This document shows positions 7,364 through 11,093 of a stretch of 11,093 nt of DNA, one piece after another. The DNA comes from JAEYFP01 sp964579795 (GTDB taxonomy: Bacteria > Bacillota > Clostridia > Lachnospirales > Lachnospiraceae). The translations under genes were made by a program, and so were the position numbers. The notes under the pieces are model-generated. The model was not told where the DNA came from and did no database searches. It saw nothing but the letters and a program-made list of their open reading frames with translations. The DNA lies in NCBI GenBank assembly GCA_964579795.1, contig CAZOHM010000066.1:1-11093 (forward strand), read 5' to 3'. Within the stretch, counting starts at the first letter, position 1. Each line of letters begins with the position of its first letter.

Positions 7364-8800
7364 ATGAACAGAAGGATTATTTTATATTTTCTTGGCTGGG
7401 TATTAAAGCTGGAAGCCATTTTCATGCTGATTCCTATTGCGACAGCATTAATTTACAGAGAAGAAAGCGGCAAATATTTTCTTATAGTAGCTGGTGTATG
7501 TCTACTGCTTGGGATTACCTTTAAAAAACCAAAGAATTCTTCTTTTTATGTAAGAGAAGGGTTTGTGGCGGTTGCTCTCAGCTGGATTGTACTGAGCGTG
7601 TTCGGGGCACTTCCGTTTTTTTTGAGTGGAGAGATTCCAAACTTTGAAGATGCCCTGTTTGAAACAATTTCCGGATTTACAACGACAGGAGCCAGTATTT
7701 TGACGGATGTGGAGGCAATGTCCAAATGTATGCTTCTTTGGAGGAGCTTTACACATTGGATTGGTGGAATGGGCGTACTCGTATTTGTTCTGGCAATACT
7801 GCCTATGACAGGTGCTTACAATATTCATATTATGCGTGCAGAAAGTCCGGGACCGTCAGTCGGCAAGCTTGTTCCGAAAGTTAAGTCTACAGCAAAGATT
7901 CTGTATGGTATTTACATTGTGATGACTTTGATTCAGATTGTATTATTGATTGCCGGCGGCATGCCTGTGTTTGATGCATTGACAATCAGCTTTGGTACAG
8001 CAGGTACAGGTGGTTTTGGTATCAAGAATGACAGTATTGCTTCCTATTCACTATATCATCAAATTGTAACGACCATATTTATGATTTTATTTGGAGTAAA
8101 CTTTAATGTGTATTTCCTGCTTTTGGAGAAAAAACCAAAAGAAGCATTCAAGTGTGAGGAGATGCGTGTGTATTTTGGTATTATTCTTGTGTCAATTATT
8201 TTGATAGCAATTGATATCCAAAGTGGATTTTCAAGCATTGGACATTCCTTCCAGCAAAGCGCATTTCAGGTTGCATCCATTATTACAACAACTGGTTTCT
8301 CAACAGTGGATTTCAATATGTGGCCGACCTTTTCCAAGGCAATTCTAGTCATCCTGATGTTTATTGGAGCGTGCGCAGGCAGTACAGGAGGTGGATTGAA
8401 AGTATCACGTGTAGTGATTGCGTTTAAAACGGTCAGTAAAGAGATGTCTTCCATGATCCATCCGCGTAGTGTGAAAATTTTGAAAATGGAAGGAAAGAAT
8501 ATTGAGCATAGCGTGCTTCGTTCGGTGAACACATATGTGATGACATATGCTCTTGTTTTTGTTCTTTCTGCACTTGTTGTCAGTCTGGATAAATTTGATC
8601 TTGTTTCCACATTTACAGCAGTAGCGGCAACCTTTAACAATATTGGTCCCGGACTTGAGCTGGTTGGTCCGGCATCGAATTTTAGTGCATTCAGTCCATT
8701 GTCCAAGTATGTTTTGATGTTTGATATGCTAGCCGGTCGACTCGAGCTGTTTCCAATGCTTCTTCTATTCTCTTTGAGAACCTGGAGAAAACAATTATAA
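7364..8800 (+). CDS. trkH: TrkH/KtrB-type K+ channel subunit
   Basis: This is a 478-residue integral membrane protein forming the K+ permeation path. It shows the four-fold M1-P-M2 plan of the SKT family. The selectivity-filter segments are SGFTTTGAS (Gly109), GTAGTGGFG (Gly216/217), TTTGFST (Gly311) and TFNNIGPG (Gly428), all keeping the filter Gly. An extra hydrophobic pair at the N-terminus (about 5-50) is usual for TrkH as opposed to KtrB, and length is normal for TrkH. AAGAGGG at 7352-7358, overlapping the trkA stop, lies 5 bases before the ATG. The C-terminus (LFSLRTWRKQL) is complete. No hairpin terminator follows; the aspS promoter begins 28 bases after the stop. Confidence 0.96.
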   Translation: MNRRIILYFLGWVLKLEAIFMLIPIATALIYREESGKYFLIVAGVCLLLGITFKKPKNSSFYVREGFVAVALSWIVLSVFGALPFFLSGEIPNFEDALFETISGFTTTGASILTDVEAMSKCMLLWRSFTHWIGGMGVLVFVLAILPMTGAYNIHIMRAESPGPSVGKLVPKVKSTAKILYGIYIVMTLIQIVLLIAGGMPVFDALTISFGTAGTGGFGIKNDSIASYSLYHQIVTTIFMILFGVNFNVYFLLLEKKPKEAFKCEEMRVYFGIILVSIILIAIDIQSGFSSIGHSFQQSAFQVASIITTTGFSTVDFNMWPTFSKAILVILMFIGACAGSTGGGLKVSRVVIAFKTVSKEMSSMIHPRSVKILKMEGKNIEHSVLRSVNTYVMTYALVFVLSALVVSLDKFDLVSTFTAVAATFNNIGPGLELVGPASNFSAFSPLSKYVLMFDMLAGRLELFPMLLLFSLRTWRKQL

Positions 8801-8816
8801 GTAAACCTGGAGAAAA
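8779..8816 (+). repeat. 13-base direct repeat at the trkH 3' end
   Basis: AACCTGGAGAAAA occurs at 8779-8791 and again at 8804-8816, a period of 25 bases. The first copy is inside the last trkH codons and the second lies just after the stop codon. It looks like a local slippage duplication. Confidence 0.75.
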
Positions 8817-8827
8817 AAATAAAAAAC

Positions 8828-8856
8828 TTGCAACATGAAAAAAAGTGTGCTAATAT
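8828..8856 (+). promoter_or_regulatory. Promoter of aspS and its T-box leader
   Basis: TTGCAA (8828-8833), 17 bases, then TAATAT (8851-8856) preceded by TGC. This is the best promoter match in the window. Transcription should start near 8863, just upstream of Stem I of the T-box. Confidence 0.75.
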
Positions 8857-8954
8857 TACCCCAGTTAGTTAAAGGCAGAGAAAGAGACTCATATCTACGA
8901 GCCCGACAGGAATACGGCGTCACCGACTGAGAGCGCTGTTAGGGTATACAGATA

Positions 8955-8963
8955 CAGGGAACG
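8955..8963 (+). promoter_or_regulatory. Putative specifier loop strand of the T-box (AAC)
   Basis: The nine bases CAGGGAACG lie between the upper and lower Stem I helices. Compared from memory with the B. subtilis glyQS T-box (CGAAAGGCA, GGC at positions 6-8), the triplet in the specifier position is AAC at 8960-8962, an Asn codon, preceded by the usual GA. GAA (Glu) overlaps it at 8959-8961. The nearest Asp codon, GAT at 8951-8953, is base-paired in the upper helix. The fold was made by hand. Confidence 0.6.
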
Positions 8964-9103
8964 CTCCGGAGCTGGTTGCTTGAATCATTTTTGTGTAGGG
9001 CAGCACGTGATACGCGTTAAGTATTAAGTGGAAAGTCTTAAGGCTTTCAAGGCGGGTGGTACCGCGGATGTACAGGATCAATGGAGATCACATCGTATAT
9101 TCG

Positions 9104-9134
9104 TCCCGGAATGCAAAACATTCCGGGATTTTTT
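9104..9134 (+). terminator. T-box regulated terminator
   Basis: A perfect 10-bp GC-rich stem (9104-9113 with 9119-9128), loop CAAAA, then six T. Its left arm includes the CCCG that the antiterminator uses, so the two structures exclude each other. Confidence 0.95.
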
Positions 9135-9173
9135 GATTTCGTGGAGTCATTACTACGAAAATACAGTTTTGAA

Positions 9174-9199
9174 ACATAAGGGACAGGACATAAGGGACA
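9174..9199 (+). repeat. Two tandem copies of ACATAAGGGACA
   Basis: The 12-base unit occurs at 9174-9185 and 9188-9199, a period of 14. The second copy forms most of the left arm of the following hairpin; the first could pair with the same right arm through AAGGGACA/TGTCCCTT. Confidence 0.8.
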
Positions 9200-9220
9200 T
9201 ATGATTTGCATATGTCCCTT
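9192..9220 (+). other. Second hairpin in the aspS leader
   Basis: A 12-bp perfect inverted repeat (AAGGGACATATG / CATATGTCCCTT) has a 5-base loop and is followed by TATTTG. The T-run is weak, so this is at best a poor terminator. It lies after the T-box terminator and 54 bases before the aspS ATG, and does not cover the ribosome binding site at 9261-9267. It could be a leftover palindromic repeat element or an mRNA-stability structure. Confidence 0.6.
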
Positions 9221-9274
9221 TATTTGTGCAATAAGGCAGTAAGTTGAAATCAGCAGAAGAAAGGGAGAGATTGT

Positions 9275-11023
9275 ATGAAAGCAAATTGTTACAGAGAAAT
9301 GACGATGAAGGAAATCGGTGAGCAGCACATTGGAAAAACAGTAAGAGTAGCAGGCTGGATAGAGAATATTCGTGATCATGGAGGTGTTTCTTTTATTGAT
9401 CTTAGAGATATGTATGGTGTGCTGCAGGTAGTAATCAGAAAAACAGAGCTTCTAAAAGGACTGACGAAAGAAAACTGCATATCAATTACAGGTCCGGTAG
9501 AAAAAAGAGATGAGGAAACATACAATGATAAGCTTCCAACTGGTACGATTGAGCTGGAGGCAATGAGTATTGATATGCTTGGAAAAGTGTACAAACAGCT
9601 TCCATTTGAAATCATGACTTCAAAGGAAACACGAGAAGATGTACGTTTAAAACACAGATACCTGGATTTGCGTAATCAGAAAGTAAAAGATAACATTATT
9701 TTCAGATCTCAGGTCATTGCATATTTAAGAGAAAAAATGACAGAAATGGGATTCTTGGAAATTCAGACACCGATTCTTTGCGCATCTTCTCCGGAAGGTG
9801 CAAGAGACTATATTGTTCCATCCAGACGATTTAAAGGGAAATTCTATGCACTTCCACAGGCACCACAGCAGTATAAGCAGTTATTAATGGTTTCTGGATT
9901 TGATAAGTATTTCCAGATTGCTCCGTGCTTTCGTGACGAGGATGCAAGAGCGGACCGTTCACCGGGCGAGTTTTACCAGCTTGATTTTGAAATGAGCTTT
10001 GCAACGCAGGAGGATGTATTTGCAGTTGGAGAAGAGGTGCTGTCTGCAACCTTCGAAAAATTCGCGCCAGAGGGATACGCTGTTACAGCTGCACCATATC
10101 CAATTATCAGCTATAAGCAGGCAATGCTGGAATTTGGAACAGATAAGCCGGATTTGAGAAATCCGCTTCGTATCATTGACGTTACAGACTTCTTTCAGAA
10201 GTGTACGTTCAAACCGTTTGTCGGCAGATGCGTTCGTGCAATTAAAGTACATGCAGAAATGTCCAAGGGTTTTCATGAGAAGCTGTTAAAATTTGCGCAG
10301 GATATGGGAATGGGTGGTCTTGGATATCTGGAGGTTGCAGATGATTTAAGCTACAAGGGACCGATTGATAAATTTATTCCTGAGGAATATAAGAAAGAAC
10401 TATTGAATCTGGCAGGACTTTCCGCAGGAGATACGATTTTCTTCATTGCAGATAAGGAAGAGAGAGCTGCCTATTATGCAGGACAGCTTCGCATAGAAAT
10501 CGGAAACAAGCTGGATTTATGTGAAAAGAAGGCATATCGATTCTGCTATGTGAATGATTTCCCGATGTACGAGATGGACCCGGATACAAAACAGCTGGGC
10601 TTCACGCATAATCCGTTTTCCATGCCACAGGGCGGACTGGAAGCACTGGAAGGAAAAGATCCACTGGATATTCTTGCTTATCAGTATGATATTGTATGTA
10701 ACGGTGTAGAGCTTTCCTCTGGTGCAGTTAGAAATCATGATATGCAGGTTATGGTGAAAGCATTTGAACTGGCAGGTTATGATGAAGAAACACTGAAGAG
10801 CAAATTTGGGGCATTGTATCAGGCATTTCAGTATGGAGCACCACCACATGCAGGTATGGCACCTGGAGTTGACCGAATGATTATGCTGCTTCGTAATGAA
10901 GAAAACATTCGTGAAGTAATTGCCTTTCCGATGGCAGGTTCTGCACAGGATTTGATGTGTGGCGCACCAAATGAGGTGACTGAACAGCAGCTGAGAGAAG
11001 TGCATATCAAAGTCCGGGATTGA
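9275..11023 (+). CDS. aspS: Aspartyl-tRNA synthetase, probably non-discriminating
   Basis: This is a 582-residue cytoplasmic class IIb synthetase that activates Asp with ATP and loads it on tRNA. Length and plan are those of bacterial AspRS: an N-terminal OB-fold anticodon domain (about 1-110), motif 1 with FLEIQTPIL ending at invariant Pro166, motif 2 with FRDEDARADR (Arg220), the bacterial GAD insertion (about 290-400), and motif 3 APGVDRMIMLL (Arg534). AAGGGAG at 9261-9267 lies 7 bases before the ATG. In the OB domain the motif is RDHGG with His35; as I recall, E. coli (discriminating) has Leu here and the non-discriminating P. aeruginosa enzyme has His, so charging of tRNA-Asn as well is plausible. 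Expression is governed by the upstream T-box. The 70 bases after the stop hold no clear gene or terminator. Confidence 0.97.
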   Translation: MKANCYREMTMKEIGEQHIGKTVRVAGWIENIRDHGGVSFIDLRDMYGVLQVVIRKTELLKGLTKENCISITGPVEKRDEETYNDKLPTGTIELEAMSIDMLGKVYKQLPFEIMTSKETREDVRLKHRYLDLRNQKVKDNIIFRSQVIAYLREKMTEMGFLEIQTPILCASSPEGARDYIVPSRRFKGKFYALPQAPQQYKQLLMVSGFDKYFQIAPCFRDEDARADRSPGEFYQLDFEMSFATQEDVFAVGEEVLSATFEKFAPEGYAVTAAPYPIISYKQAMLEFGTDKPDLRNPLRIIDVTDFFQKCTFKPFVGRCVRAIKVHAEMSKGFHEKLLKFAQDMGMGGLGYLEVADDLSYKGPIDKFIPEEYKKELLNLAGLSAGDTIFFIADKEERAAYYAGQLRIEIGNKLDLCEKKAYRFCYVNDFPMYEMDPDTKQLGFTHNPFSMPQGGLEALEGKDPLDILAYQYDIVCNGVELSSGAVRNHDMQVMVKAFELAGYDEETLKSKFGALYQAFQYGAPPHAGMAPGVDRMIMLLRNEENIREVIAFPMAGSAQDLMCGAPNEVTEQQLREVHIKVRD

Positions 11024-11093
11024 TGTTTTACTATCTTACACCATAATCCGTGAAACTCATATAAAAAATATGTATTGGAAACCACATAGTTTA

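Larger units (their letters stand above)
8871..9134 (+). promoter_or_regulatory. T-box riboswitch controlling aspS
   Basis: This leader RNA binds a tRNA and lets RNA polymerase read through when the tRNA is uncharged. The T-box core CGGGTGGTACCGCG is at 9053-9066, with the tRNA-acceptor-pairing UGGU at 9057-9060. Stem III is the 7-bp hairpin 9031-9048 (GAAAGTC/GGCTTTC, loop TTAA). Stem I runs about 8875-8972. It has a K-turn-like AGAGAAA (8877-8883), a lower helix 8884-8886/8964-8966, an upper helix TATCT/AGATA (8892-8896/8950-8954), then CCC-GACAG/CTGTT-A-GGG (8902-8909/8936-8944). The antiterminator pairs CGGG (9053-9056) with CCCG (9105-9108), in competition with the terminator. Together these explain nearly all of the 474-base gap between trkH and aspS. 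Confidence 0.97.

Noticed and set aside
8266..8706. Minus-strand open frame of 146 codons inside trkH
   Set aside because: Shadow of a clear channel gene; no recognisable protein features.
8905..8926. GAC triplets at 8905-8907 and 8924-8926 as the T-box specifier
   Set aside because: The first is paired in the upper Stem I helix and the second lies on the distal part of the stem, not in the 3' strand of the specifier loop.
8951..8953. GAT (Asp) as specifier
   Set aside because: It falls within the AGATA strand that pairs with TATCT at 8892-8896. It remains the main alternative if my fold is off by one helix.
10517..11005. Minus-strand open frame of 162 codons inside aspS
   Set aside because: Antisense to a well-conserved synthetase gene, no ribosome binding site, and a Cys/His-rich low-plausibility protein.
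11051..11078. AT-rich inverted repeat (CATAT/ATATG) after aspS as terminator
   Set aside because: Five weak pairs with no T-run on the 3' side.

Overview
The window looks like chromosomal DNA from a low-GC Gram-positive member of the Clostridia, most likely Lachnospiraceae. This rests on strong AAGGAG-type ribosome binding sites, extended -10 promoters, a T-box riboswitch in front of an aminoacyl-tRNA synthetase gene, a YesM/YesN-type two-component pair, and the character of the uncharacterised proteins. I see no mobile element, CRISPR array, rRNA or tRNA gene.

Layout. (1) Bases 1-2985 hold the 3' end of an operon: a YesM-like sensor kinase (5' end cut off by the window edge), its YesN-like AraC-type response regulator, and an alpha/beta-hydrolase (esterase/lipase type) whose start overlaps the end of the regulator gene. 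A perfect 13-bp stem plus T-run at 3051-3096 closes it. (2) Bases 3136-5221 hold a promoter and three genes: two proteins of unknown function whose reading frames overlap (resembling DUF6323 and DUF6179) and a single-pass membrane protein with a DUF5067-like extracellular domain. (3) Facing them on the minus strand is a Nudix hydrolase (5218-5814), whose stop codon overlaps the stop of the membrane-protein gene. (4) Divergent from the Nudix gene is trkA-trkH (5998-8800), a complete K+ uptake system with a cytoplasmic RCK subunit and a membrane channel subunit. (5) Bases 8828-9134 hold a strong promoter and a full T-box leader, followed by a second hairpin and then aspS (9275-11023), aspartyl-tRNA synthetase.

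The most interesting point is the aspS control region. My hand fold of Stem I puts AAC (Asn) in the specifier position, overlapping GAA, rather than an Asp codon. The synthetase also carries His35 in the RDHGG motif, at a position where His is associated with non-discriminating AspRS. Together these suggest that the enzyme also aspartylates tRNA-Asn, for later amidation by GatCAB, and that the gene responds to uncharged tRNA-Asn. The second point is the 3220-5221 operon, which encodes no protein of known function. No ordinary terminator is visible between trkH and the aspS promoter, so the T-box terminator may also limit trkAH read-through.
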